Assembly (NCBI GenBank): GCA_019240655.1
Contig: JAFAXX010000096.1
Location: forward strand, 1 to 51,825
Direction: 5' to 3'
Length of the DNA stretch: 51,825 nucleotides
Source: Solirubrobacterales bacterium
GTDB taxonomy: Bacteria > Actinomycetota > Thermoleophilia > Solirubrobacterales > Solirubrobacteraceae
A model generated the notes under the pieces. That model did not search any database. It had not been told where the DNA came from and was given only the letters and a program-made list of their open reading frames with translations. This document shows positions 1-8,223 of this stretch, in pieces. Made by a program: the position numbers and the translations under genes. How positions within the stretch are numbered: the stretch's first letter is position 1; every line of letters begins with the position of its first letter.

Positions 1-999
1 ATCTCGCCCGAGCAGGCACTCGGCGAGCGCGCCACCGCGGCGAGCGATCGCTACGCGCTCGCCGTTGTGGCGTTCGAGCTGCTGACGGGCGAGCGCCCCT
101 TTACGGCCGAGGGCTTCGCTGCGCTCGCCCGCTGCCACGTCGAGGAGGCGCCGCCGGCCGCCAGCTCGCGTCGGGAGACGTTGCCGCCGGCGATCGACCC
201 GGTGCTACGACGCGGTATGAGCAAGGATCCCGAGGAACGCTGGCCGACGGCCGCTGCGCTCGCTGCTGCAATCGACGCCGGACTGTTCGAGCGACGGGTC
301 TCGTTCTCGCGCGCCGGTGCGCCGCTGCCCGTGAACGGACGGCGTCAGCCGCGTCCGAGCCTCGGAGGGCGGCGCAAGGCTTGGCTGGCGGCGGCGGCAG
401 CCGCCGCCGCGCTCGTCGCGGGCGGCATCGTCCTCAGCCAGCCGGAATCCCCCAAGCGCGGTCACCTGGTGGCCGCGAGCCGGTCGCCGCAGAGCTCGAC
501 GAGCACGACGCCCGCGCTCGTGCACGGCACCCGGCAGCCGGCTACGTCCACCCCCGCGAACCACGCCCCGCCAAGCAAGCCCGTGACGCCCGCGCGGCCC
601 AGTTCGAACCAGTCGGCGGACACGCTTGAGGCACAGGGCCACAGCCTGATGCTCGACGGGCGATACAACGCCGCGATCCAGGAGCTCGAGCAGGCGCTTC
701 ACGCGGCCGCCCCCGGAAGCCTCGTCTACCAGTGGGCGCTCTATGACCTTGGCCACACCTATCGGGAGATGGGCGACCTCCAGGCGGCGATCCCGCTCCT
801 CGAGGAACGGATGCAATACCCGTACGAGCGGCAGATCGTCCAGTCCGACTTGAGTGCCGCGCTGAGCCAATACCACGCGCCGCAGACCTCGACCGCCACC
901 GGCGGTGCTTCAGCGGGGCCGAACGCCGGAGACGGCCCAGCGGCGGGTCCGCCCGGCAAACCGCCGAAGGGTCCCAAGCACGGACACGGCGGCGACTAA
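1..999 (+). CDS. Ser/Thr protein kinase, C-terminal part (5' end outside window)
   Basis: The frame is open from base 1, so the gene enters from the left. The first residues read SPEQ (the APE-like motif of the activation segment), then a D-x-Y-A-L subdomain IX stretch and FELLTGERPF, and kinase subdomain XI (KDPEERW) lies near residues 75-81. A single membrane segment (about residues 127-145, AWLAAAAAAAALVAGGIVL) follows. The outer part has a Ser/Thr/Pro-rich linker and a TPR-like region (about residues 205-280) ending in a Gly/Pro/Lys tail. The layout fits a membrane receptor kinase of the PknB group, but with TPR-like repeats instead of PASTA domains outside the cell. The catalytic lysine and HRD loop are not in the window. 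The stop codon overlaps the stop of the convergent ribH by 3 bases. A GTG at 67 is internal to the kinase domain and is not a start. Confidence 0.88.
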   Translation: MSPEQALGERATAASDRYALAVVAFELLTGERPFTAEGFAALARCHVEEAPPAASSRRETLPPAIDPVLRRGMSKDPEERWPTAAALAAAIDAGLFERRVSFSRAGAPLPVNGRRQPRPSLGGRRKAWLAAAAAAAALVAGGIVLSQPESPKRGHLVAASRSPQSSTSTTPALVHGTRQPATSTPANHAPPSKPVTPARPSSNQSADTLEAQGHSLMLDGRYNAAIQELEQALHAAAPGSLVYQWALYDLGHTYREMGDLQAAIPLLEERMQYPYERQIVQSDLSAALSQYHAPQTSTATGGASAGPNAGDGPAAGPPGKPPKGPKHGHGGD

Positions 1000-1448
1000 C
1001 CCGCCGGTTCGACCCGTGCCCTGACTGCCAACGCGGCCAAGACGGCCTGCGCCGCCTGGCGGCCCGTATCCCGCTTGGAACCTCCGGTCACCCGCTCCAG
1101 CGCCTGCTCCATGCTGTCGACCGTGAGCACGCCAAATCCGCACGGGACGCCGGTGTCCAGCTGGACCTGCTGGATGCCGCGCGCGGCTTCGCTGCACACG
1201 TACGCGTAGTGGTCGGTCTCGCCGCGGATCACGGCTCCGAGGCACACGGCTGCGTCATAGCGGCCGGACCGCGCGGCGTAGCTCGCTATCAGCGGCAGCT
1301 CGAATGCCCCAGGCACGTCGAAGCGTTCGATGCTGCTCACCCCCTCCTCCGAAAGCGTGTCACGGGCGCCCTGTGCGAGCTTCTCGGCCAGCTCGGCGTA
1401 GAAGGTCGCCACGCACAGCGCTACGGCGGTCCCCCCCTCGGGGCTCAC
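996..1448 (-). CDS. ribH: 6,7-dimethyl-8-ribityllumazine synthase
   Basis: This enzyme condenses 5-amino-6-ribitylaminouracil with dihydroxybutanone phosphate to give the lumazine precursor of riboflavin. The 150-residue product has the family core: FDVPGAFELPL near residues 43-53, GAVIRGETDHY near 71-81 (with the catalytic His at 80) and GVLTV near 106-110. I chose the GTG at 1448 because it overlaps the ribBA stop as GTGA and gives a normal length for the family. The N-terminal strand reads VATFY where many homologues have a VxRFN-type sequence, so the substrate-binding start of the protein is somewhat divergent. It is the last gene of the ribD-ribE-ribBA-ribH operon and converges on the kinase gene. 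Confidence 0.95.
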   Translation of the reverse strand: MSPEGGTAVALCVATFYAELAEKLAQGARDTLSEEGVSSIERFDVPGAFELPLIASYAARSGRYDAAVCLGAVIRGETDHYAYVCSEAARGIQQVQLDTGVPCGFGVLTVDSMEQALERVTGGSKRDTGRQAAQAVLAALAVRARVEPAG

Positions 1449-2716
1449 TCGCCCTGGCGCTCCCGGTGGATCATCTCCTCGTCGAGCGGCAGGCCCTGAT
1501 GGTGCAGCGTGTGGCCCAGCCGGTCGCGCTTGGCGCGCAGGTACGCCTCGTTGTGAGGGTTCGGGAGGTGCTGGATCGGGATCTGGTCGGTGACCGAGAG
1601 GCCGTACCCGGACATACCCGAGATCTTCTTCGGATTGTTGGTGAGGATGCGGATGCTTGAAAGCCCCAGGTCGACCAGGATCTGGGCACCGATCCCGTAG
1701 TCGCGCAGATCGGCGGGCAAACCCAGGCGTAGGTTGGCGTCCACGGTGTCGAGCCCCTCCTCCTGGAGCTTGTAGGCACGGAGCTTGTTCAGAAGGCCGA
1801 TGCCCCGCCCCTCCTGCGAGAGGTAGAGGAGAACCCCGCAGCCCTCCTGCTCGATCATCGAGAGCGCCGAATCCAGCTGCTCGCCGCAATCACAGCGCAG
1901 CGAGTGAAAGACGTCGCCGGTCAGGCACTCCGAGTGCACGCGCACGAGCACGTCCTCCTGGTCGGCGATGTCTCCCTTGACCAGCGCGACGTGGTGCTTG
2001 TTGTCGACCAGCGAGCGGTAGCCGACGGCCACGAACTCCCCGAACGCGGTCGGCAGGCTGGTGTCGACCACCCGCTCGACCAGCTTCTCGGTGCGCCGGC
2101 GGTAGGCGACGAGATCCGCCACTGTGACCATCTTCAACCCGTGGCGCTGGCAGTACACCTGCAGGTCCGGCACTCGCGCCATCGTCCCGTCGTCGTTCAT
2201 GATCTCGCAGATCACCCCGGCCGGGATCAGCCCGGCCGCCCGGGCGAGGTCGACCGCCGCCTCGGTCTGCCCGACCCGCTCGAGCACGCCTCCCTTCCTG
2301 GCCTTGAGTGGGAACACGTGACCGGGCTGGACGAGCTCGCGCGGGCTGGTCTGGGGGTCGATCGCCACCTGGATCGTGCGGGCACGGTCGGCCGCCGAGA
2401 TACCGGTGGTTACGCCGTGCCGCGCATGGGCCTCGATCGAGATGGTGAACGCGGTCTCGAACGCCGACTCGTTCTTGGCCGCCATCAGATCGAGCCCCAG
2501 CTTGTCGCAGCGCTCGGGAGTCAGCGCCAGGCAGATCAGCCCGCCCGCCTCCTTGCGCATGAAGTTGACCGCCTCGGGAGTGATGAACTGGGCCGCCATC
2601 GTCAGGTCGCCCTCGTTCTCGCGGTTCTCGTCGTCGCAGACCACGACCATCTTCCCCTGGCGGATGTCCTCGATCGCCTCGTCGATGGTCGAGAACGGAG
2701 CCTTGACCGAGCTCAT
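1445..2716 (-). CDS. ribBA: Bifunctional 3,4-dihydroxy-2-butanone-4-phosphate synthase / GTP cyclohydrolase II
   Basis: The 423-residue protein is a fusion supplying both branches of riboflavin synthesis. The N-terminal half (about 1-205) is DHBP synthase, with the acidic active-site loop DDENRENEGDL at residues 28-38. The C-terminal half is GTP cyclohydrolase II, with the zinc site in SECLTGDVFHSLRCDCGEQ and the SQEGRGIGLLNK loop. The length is typical of intact RibBA fusions. The ATG start overlaps the ribE stop as ATGA and the stop overlaps the ribH start as GTGA, indicating translational coupling. No odd residues were noticed in either active site. Confidence 0.97.
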   Translation of the reverse strand: MSSVKAPFSTIDEAIEDIRQGKMVVVCDDENRENEGDLTMAAQFITPEAVNFMRKEAGGLICLALTPERCDKLGLDLMAAKNESAFETAFTISIEAHARHGVTTGISAADRARTIQVAIDPQTSPRELVQPGHVFPLKARKGGVLERVGQTEAAVDLARAAGLIPAGVICEIMNDDGTMARVPDLQVYCQRHGLKMVTVADLVAYRRRTEKLVERVVDTSLPTAFGEFVAVGYRSLVDNKHHVALVKGDIADQEDVLVRVHSECLTGDVFHSLRCDCGEQLDSALSMIEQEGCGVLLYLSQEGRGIGLLNKLRAYKLQEEGLDTVDANLRLGLPADLRDYGIGAQILVDLGLSSIRILTNNPKKISGMSGYGLSVTDQIPIQHLPNPHNEAYLRAKRDRLGHTLHHQGLPLDEEMIHRERQGE

Positions 2717-3312
2717 GGCGCTCCGGTGATCGCCCGCACCGCCTTTTCCACGTATTTCGAGAACACGTCGACCTCCAGGTTCACTCGAGTTCCGGGCTGT
2801 GCGCCCCCCAGGGTGGTCCGCTCCAGCGTCTCCGGTATCAGAGAGACGGTAAAGGATCGATCGTCGAGCGCGGCGACGGTGAGCGAGACCCCGTCCACCG
2901 CGACCGATCCCTTGTGGACCAGGTAGCGGAGGACCTCCTCCGGGGCGGAGATCGTGAGCCGGCGGGCGAAACCGTCCCCGGCGGTCGTGGCGACCGTCCC
3001 GAGTCCGTCGACGTGCCCCTGCACCACGTGTCCGCCGAGGCGGTCGCCGGCACGCAGCGCCAGCTCCAGGTTGACCTCGGCGCCGGGCTGCAGGTCGCCC
3101 AGCGACGTGCGCTTCAAGGTCTCGTTCATCGCCTCGGCGGCGAAGGCGCCGTCGCGGATGTCGCTGGCGGTCAGGCAGACGCCGTTCACCGCCACCGAGT
3201 CGCCGGTCCGCAGCTCCCGAGTCAGCGCGGTCCTGACCGTGAGCCGCGCGCCGCGGTCTGAGGCGTCGAGCGAGCCGACGCGGCCGATGTCGTGAACCAG
3301 CCCGGTGAACAT
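2713..3312 (-). CDS. ribE: Riboflavin synthase alpha subunit
   Basis: This enzyme dismutates two 6,7-dimethyl-8-ribityllumazine molecules to riboflavin and the ribitylaminouracil substrate. The 199-residue product begins MFTGLVHDIGRV, the characteristic N-terminus, and contains two lumazine-binding repeats: the first with VNGVCLT and GDRLGGHVVQGHVDG, the second with KGSVAVDGVSLTV. The ATG at 3312 lies 16 bases after the ribD stop, and the gene overlaps ribBA by 4 bases. The length matches the family. Confidence 0.96.
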   Translation of the reverse strand: MFTGLVHDIGRVGSLDASDRGARLTVRTALTRELRTGDSVAVNGVCLTASDIRDGAFAAEAMNETLKRTSLGDLQPGAEVNLELALRAGDRLGGHVVQGHVDGLGTVATTAGDGFARRLTISAPEEVLRYLVHKGSVAVDGVSLTVAALDDRSFTVSLIPETLERTTLGGAQPGTRVNLEVDVFSKYVEKAVRAITGAP

Positions 3313-3328
3313 GCCGGTCGCGGGGCGG

Positions 3329-4471
3329 CTACCACTCCCGCATCGGCGCGGTGATCAACAGGTCCTCGTCGATCCGCTCGGCCGCGATCGTGAGGGCGTG
3401 GATGGCGTCGGAGATCGTCTCGGCGCCCTCGCCCTCGAGTGGGTCGCGCGCCGCGCGCCCGCCGAGCACGGTCGGCGCCAGGAACAGGCGCATCTCGTCG
3501 ATCTCGCCGGCGTCGAGGAAGGCGCCGGCCAGGTGGGGGCCGCCCTCGAGCAGGATCGAGGTGACCCCGGCGGCGCCGAGCTGCTGGAGCGCAGAGCGCA
3601 CGCGCGCCGGCTCGTTCTCGCCGGTGGCGGTGAGCACGGTAACCCCGTGGGTCTCGAGGACGTCGGTGGCGGCGCGCGGGGCGGCGCGGGAGACGACGAC
3701 GGTGAGCGGGACCTCGCGGGCGCCGACGACCAGCTTCGAGGTGAGCGGCAGCCGGGCCAGCGAGTCGAACACCACTCGGCAGGGCTGTCGCGTGGCGGTG
3801 GGGATGCGCGCGGTCAGCTGAGGGTCGTCGGCCAGCGCGGTGCCGATGCCGACTACGACCGCGTCGGCGTGGGCGCGCCAGTGGTGCGAGCGGGCGCGGC
3901 TGCTCTCGCTCGAGATCCACTTCGAGTCGCCGTTGCGCGTGGCCACCTTGCCGTCGAGCGTCATGGCCGACTTGAACAGCACCCAGGGGCGACCGGTACG
4001 CGCGTGCTTGCGAAACGGCTGGTTGAGCAGTCGGGCGCGGGCGGCCAGCTCCCCGTCGGCCAGGATCACCTCAACGCCGTCGTCGCGGAGGATGCCGAGG
4101 CCGCGGCCGCAGGCATGCTCGCTCGGGTCGTCGGAGGCCACGACCAGCCGGCGGATTCCGGCCTGGCGGATCGCGTCGGTGCAGGGTGGAGTGCGGCCCT
4201 GATGGCAGCACGGCTCGAGCGACACATACAGGGTGGCGCCGTCGAGGTCGCGGTCGCCGGCGGCGCGGATCGCTTCGACCTCGGCGTGCGCCTCTCCCAC
4301 CTGGCGGTGGAAGCCCTCGGCGATCGTCCGATCGTCCCGGCCGATCACGGCTCCGACCATCGGGTTGGGACTCACCCGGCCGCGTCCTTGCTCAGCCAGT
4401 TCGATCGCGCGAGCGAGATGCCGGCGATCGGTTTCATTGTCGAGGGTCATCAGTGGCCTGGGAGGGAGCAT
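3329..4471 (-). CDS. ribD: Bifunctional diaminohydroxyphosphoribosylaminopyrimidine deaminase / reductase
   Basis: RibD carries out the deamination and side-chain reduction steps of riboflavin synthesis. The N-terminal deaminase shows the zinc motif HAE (residues 62-64) and PCCHQGRTPPC (88-97). The C-terminal half is the NADPH-dependent reductase (FKSAMTLDGKVATRNGDSKWISS, then LEGGPHLAGAFL). It is the first gene of the rib operon. Neither the ATG at 4471 nor the in-frame ATG at 4450 has a clear ribosome binding site; the latter begins MTLDNETDRR. The 97 bases upstream lack the conserved FMN riboswitch sequence blocks. A TATGCT hexamer overlaps the first ATG and could be a -10 element for the second start. 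Confidence 0.95.
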   Translation of the reverse strand: MLPPRPLMTLDNETDRRHLARAIELAEQGRGRVSPNPMVGAVIGRDDRTIAEGFHRQVGEAHAEVEAIRAAGDRDLDGATLYVSLEPCCHQGRTPPCTDAIRQAGIRRLVVASDDPSEHACGRGLGILRDDGVEVILADGELAARARLLNQPFRKHARTGRPWVLFKSAMTLDGKVATRNGDSKWISSESSRARSHHWRAHADAVVVGIGTALADDPQLTARIPTATRQPCRVVFDSLARLPLTSKLVVGAREVPLTVVVSRAAPRAATDVLETHGVTVLTATGENEPARVRSALQQLGAAGVTSILLEGGPHLAGAFLDAGEIDEMRLFLAPTVLGGRAARDPLEGEGAETISDAIHALTIAAERIDEDLLITAPMREW

Positions 4472-4568
4472 ATTGCGCCGGCGGGGGTGGCGGGGGCTGG
4501 TGGGCTTGCGCCGGCGCCTGGAGCTGCCGGCGGTGGTCGCGGGGCAGGCGCCCTTGGCTACGCGTTCC

Positions 4569-6377
4569 TCACGCCCCGCACTGCCCCCCGGTCAGCCGGT
4601 ACACGCTCATCTCTGGACCCGGCCGGCGGTACTGGCGGGGGTAGTAGTCGATCGACCAGTCGAAGCTGAACGGCACGGGGTGCGCCCCGCTCGCGAACGG
4701 GCTCGTGTGGTAGAGCAGCCGCGAGCGCTGGGCCAGCGCCGAGTAATAGGCCACCGCGGCCGGCGCGGCCCGAGGATCGGCGAACGCCCGCCCCGCCTGC
4801 AGCGACCCCAGGACGATCCAGCAGTAACCGGCGGCCGCGTAGCGGTCGAGCAGGGCCGGCTGCAGCGCCCGCTCATACTGGTCGACGAACACGTAGCGGT
4901 GCTCGCCGTCCGGCAGCGGCGAGCCGTCCGTCGCGAACGGCGAGAGCCACGTCTGCCAGCGCGTCCACCGCTCGCCGGTCGGCGTCCACGGTAGCGACCG
5001 CCCCACGTCGGAAGCCCACTCGTCCGGCACGAGCGGCTCGATCAGCACCCTCGCGCCGGCGGGCACATGCCGCACCATCCAGGCGCGGGTCAGGTTCCGC
5101 GTGTCGGGCCGCGAGAGCACCCTGTCCACGTGGATCACCGCCACGACGCTCTGGGCCAGCATCAGCACGGTCACCACGGTCCCCGCCACCGGCGCCGGCA
5201 GCCTCCGGCCGTGCGCGAACCACCGCACCAGCTCTACCCCCCCGTAGGCGGCCAGGATCGCCACGATCGGGAACACCGGCAGCAGCCAGCGTCCAAAGAA
5301 TCGCTGCTGGTCGCCCATGAACACGATGAACGCGATCGGCGCCGGCACGAGTACCAACGCGAGCCCGAGCCTTCGGCGCGCGACGAGGAGCAGCCCGCCC
5401 CCGATCGCCGCCAGCGATGGCCCCCACCCAAGCCCCCAGGTGAAAACCCAGAGGTAGTAGGCGGTGCCGCTCCCCGGGTTGCTGCCGAGCTTGACCGGGT
5501 CTTGACCAGCGGCCAACGAGGCCTGTTGCGCAACGCCCGAGCGGAAGGCCGAGAAGTCGAGGACCGCATAGGGGTTGGCCGCTACGAATACCGCGAGTGC
5601 CGCGCCCCCGGCGATCAACAGATTGCGCACCGCCACCCACGGCGAGCCGCCGGCGCCGTCGCACACGCACGCCGCCACCAGGCAGACGAGCGTGATTCCG
5701 GCGGTGTACTTGGTCGCCGCCCCCAGCCCGACGCCGACTCCGGCGACCACGTAGTCCCGCCCGCGCCCTCGTCGCACGATGCCGCCCGCGCCGTATAGCG
5801 CCAGGGCCACCGGCGCGAGCGTGGGGACGTCGTTCAAAGCCAGATGTGAGTAGAAGACGGGCAGGAAGGCGAAGGCGAGGATCGCCGCCGCCAGCAGGCC
5901 GACCCAGCGGTTGAACAGCCGTCTGCCGGCGAGGTAGGTCAGCCCCACCGCGATCGTGCCGAGGACCGCCGCAACCACGCGGGCGACCACGAACACGCTC
6001 GTGGGGTCGCCGACGAACGCCCGCACCGCGGCGTCGGCGCTGCCGAACCAGAGCTCGAAGACGCCGTGGAGCAGGTAGGAATACGCCGGCGGGTTGAGAA
6101 AGTAATGCGGGTTGAGATCGTGCGAGAAGAACCCGATCGCCCGTGGGACGAAGTGGGTCGCCTCGTCGATGTTGTAGCTGTACGGCAGTCCCTGCTTGAT
6201 CCCCCAGACGCGCACCAACAAGGAGACAGCCAGAAGCAGCGCCAGCGCGGCGCCGGTGAGGCCGCTCACCCTCGTTGGCGCCGGGTCGCGCCGGCGCGTC
6301 CGGCGGCGCCGGCGTCCCGTCTCGGCGCCGTCGCGGGCCGCCGCCGCGGGGGGCGGTGTGACGGTCGCCGCTGCCAT
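4569..6377 (-). CDS. Polytopic membrane glycosyltransferase, GT39/PMT-like (GT-C fold)
   Basis: The 602-residue protein begins with an Ala/Pro/Arg-rich cytoplasmic segment followed by about ten hydrophobic helices. The first extracytoplasmic loop carries the acidic pair in YNIDEATHF, the place where GT-C enzymes keep a catalytic Asp/Glu. It has a soluble C-terminal domain of about 170 residues. Such enzymes move sugars from polyprenyl-phosphate donors to envelope glycans or proteins; donor and acceptor cannot be told here. I chose the ATG at 6377 over an upstream frame extension because the extension is low-complexity and reaches into the divergent GT2 promoter region. It lies upstream of ribD on the same strand, and next to a divergent GT2/methyltransferase/flippase set. 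Confidence 0.8.
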   Translation of the reverse strand: MAAATVTPPPAAAARDGAETGRRRRRTRRRDPAPTRVSGLTGAALALLLAVSLLVRVWGIKQGLPYSYNIDEATHFVPRAIGFFSHDLNPHYFLNPPAYSYLLHGVFELWFGSADAAVRAFVGDPTSVFVVARVVAAVLGTIAVGLTYLAGRRLFNRWVGLLAAAILAFAFLPVFYSHLALNDVPTLAPVALALYGAGGIVRRGRGRDYVVAGVGVGLGAATKYTAGITLVCLVAACVCDGAGGSPWVAVRNLLIAGGAALAVFVAANPYAVLDFSAFRSGVAQQASLAAGQDPVKLGSNPGSGTAYYLWVFTWGLGWGPSLAAIGGGLLLVARRRLGLALVLVPAPIAFIVFMGDQQRFFGRWLLPVFPIVAILAAYGGVELVRWFAHGRRLPAPVAGTVVTVLMLAQSVVAVIHVDRVLSRPDTRNLTRAWMVRHVPAGARVLIEPLVPDEWASDVGRSLPWTPTGERWTRWQTWLSPFATDGSPLPDGEHRYVFVDQYERALQPALLDRYAAAGYCWIVLGSLQAGRAFADPRAAPAAVAYYSALAQRSRLLYHTSPFASGAHPVPFSFDWSIDYYPRQYRRPGPEMSVYRLTGGQCGA

Positions 6378-6463
6378 GATCGCGCACGAGTATCCCGCTA
6401 CCGTGTGGTGACCGCTCCGAGCAGGGCCCACTGCACGCACGAGCGTCCCGCCGTCCGACTCTC

Positions 6464-7609
6464 ATGAAGCTCATCATCCAGATCCCGTGTTTCAATGAAG
6501 AGGCACAGCTGCCGCTGACCCTGAGCCGCCTCCCGCGCGAGGTCGCGGGCTTCGACGTGGTCGAGTGGCTGATCGTCGACGACGGCTCCGCCGACCGGAC
6601 GATCGAGGTGGCGCGCGCCGAGGGGGTCGACCACGTTGTGCGCCTGACCAACCACAAGGGGCTCGCCGCCGCCTTTCAGGCCGGCCTCGACGCCGGCCTC
6701 AAGCTGGGAGCCGACGTGATCGTCAACACGGACGCCGACAATCAATACGACGGCTCGGACATCCCCAAGCTGGTCGCCCCGATCATCCGGGGCGAGGCCG
6801 ACATGGTGGTCGGGGACCGCCAGGTCCAGACGATCGAGCACTTCTCGGCGGGCAAGAAGGTTCTCCAGCGGCTGGGGTCGTGGGTGGTCCGCCACGCGTC
6901 CTCGACCGAGATCCCGGACTCAACCTCCGGCTTCCGGGCCTACAACCGCGAAGCGGCCCTGCAGGTGCAGGCGGTGTCGAAGTTCACCTACACGCTCGAG
7001 ACGATCATCCAGGCGGGCAAGCTGCTGGTGGCAGTCGACCAGGTCCCGATCGACACCAATCCGAAGACTCGCGAGTCGCGCCTGTTCCCTTCGACCGCGG
7101 CCTACGTGCGGCGCAACGCACTCTCGATCTTCCGCGTCTACTCGCAGTATCAGCCGCTCAAGGTGTTCTGGACCGGCGCGCTGATCACCGGCATTCCCGC
7201 GCTCGCGCTGTTCCTCCGGTTCCTCGTCTACTTCATCGCCGATCCCCATTCGGCCCGCGGGCACGTGCAGTCGCTGATCGCGGGCGCGGTCCTGTTCAAC
7301 GCCGCCATGCTGCTGGGATCGCTGGGCGTCATCGGAGACCTGCTCGACGCCCAGCGCACGCTTTCCCAGCGTACCTTCGAGCGGGTGCGGCGGATCGAGC
7401 TCCAGCTCGGGGTGCTGCCCTCGCACTATGAGCCGGGCGCGGCGGCGACGCCCCGGCCGGCCGACGGCCGGCCGGCCGAGGGCCAGCCGGCCGACGCCGA
7501 GCGGCCCGGCGGCGCGGACGCCGGCCGGGCGCCCGCGCCGGGGCGTCCGGTAGAGGTACCCGGGCCAGAGCGGGAGCCCTCCCGCGGCATGAGCGCGATC
7601 GACGCATGA
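6464..7609 (+). CDS. Family 2 glycosyltransferase (dolichol/polyprenyl-phosphate mannosyltransferase-like)
   Basis: The GT-A domain covers about residues 1-225: IIQIPCFNEEAQLPLTL at the N-terminus, VDDGSADRT, then NTDADNQYDGSDIP carrying the DxD metal and sugar-nucleotide motif, and a TSGFRAYNREAA acceptor segment. Two membrane helices follow (about 235-300), as in DPM1-like enzymes with a membrane anchor. The likely product is a polyprenyl-phosphate sugar feeding GT-C enzymes such as the divergent neighbour. The last 55 residues are low-complexity Pro/Ala/Gly/Asp/Glu with 5-residue repeats of the type P-A-D/E-G/A-x. The stop overlaps the next gene as ATGA. Confidence 0.88.
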   Translation: MKLIIQIPCFNEEAQLPLTLSRLPREVAGFDVVEWLIVDDGSADRTIEVARAEGVDHVVRLTNHKGLAAAFQAGLDAGLKLGADVIVNTDADNQYDGSDIPKLVAPIIRGEADMVVGDRQVQTIEHFSAGKKVLQRLGSWVVRHASSTEIPDSTSGFRAYNREAALQVQAVSKFTYTLETIIQAGKLLVAVDQVPIDTNPKTRESRLFPSTAAYVRRNALSIFRVYSQYQPLKVFWTGALITGIPALALFLRFLVYFIADPHSARGHVQSLIAGAVLFNAAMLLGSLGVIGDLLDAQRTLSQRTFERVRRIELQLGVLPSHYEPGAAATPRPADGRPAEGQPADAERPGGADAGRAPAPGRPVEVPGPEREPSRGMSAIDA

Positions 7610-8223
7610 GCGCCGTCGAGCAGGCCGTCCCGACCGGGAACACGTTCGACAAGTACGGCTCGGGGAACCCGGTGGTCCGCCGCCTGATGGCCGGCTTCGA
7701 GCGCGCCCTCCAGGGCCTGCTCGACCGCGCGGCCCCCGGCTCGATCCTCGACGTCGGCTGCGGCGAGGGCGTCCTCACCGCCCGCTGGGCCGAGCAGCTC
7801 GCCGACCGCCGGGTGGTCGGCATCGACCTCGAGGACCCCAAGCTCGCGGCTGAGTGGGCCACCCGGCGCCGGGCGAACCTGGAGTTCCGGACGCTGGCGG
7901 GCGAGATCCTGCCCTTCGGCGACGGCGAGTTCGACCTCGCGGCGGCGATCGAGGTGCTCGAGCACGTGCCCGACCCCGAGCGCACGGTGACCGAGATGGC
8001 GCGGGTCGCGCGCTGCCACCTGCTCGTCAGCGTGCCCCGAGAGCCACTCTGGCGGGCGCTGAACCTCGCCCGCGGCGCCTACGTACGGGAGGTCGGCAAC
8101 ACCCCGGGACACGTCAACCACTTCTCCCAGCGCAGCATCGAGCGGCTGCTGGCCCGCCACGGCCGCGTGCTGGCGGTGCGCTCGCCGCTGCCGTGGACGA
8201 TCCTGCTGGTCGCGGTGAGCTGA
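7606..8223 (+). CDS. Class I SAM-dependent methyltransferase
   Basis: The 205-residue protein has the SAM-binding glycine motif ILDVGCGEG near residues 47-55, an acidic ribose-binding strand (VVGIDLEDPK), and the AAIEVLEHVPDPE segment typical of methyltransferase domain 11. It overlaps the GT2 stop by 4 bases and the flippase start by one base (TGATG), so the three are probably co-translated. The context suggests methylation of a glycolipid or sugar intermediate. The C-terminus (WTILLVAVS) is short and hydrophobic. Its substrate is not evident from sequence. Confidence 0.85.
   Translation: MSAVEQAVPTGNTFDKYGSGNPVVRRLMAGFERALQGLLDRAAPGSILDVGCGEGVLTARWAEQLADRRVVGIDLEDPKLAAEWATRRRANLEFRTLAGEILPFGDGEFDLAAAIEVLEHVPDPERTVTEMARVARCHLLVSVPREPLWRALNLARGAYVREVGNTPGHVNHFSQRSIERLLARHGRVLAVRSPLPWTILLVAVS

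Noticed and set aside
194..198. Loss of the second Lys in the TrpRS KMSKS loop (KMSTT at protein residues 194-198 of trpS; gene at 36426-37427)
   Set aside because: Such variants are, to my knowledge, found in other bacterial TrpRS; all other active-site segments are intact, so it is not taken as a defect. Numbers here are residue positions.
4472..4568. FMN riboswitch before ribD
   Set aside because: The conserved sequence blocks of the RFN element are not present on the minus strand, and the gap is short.
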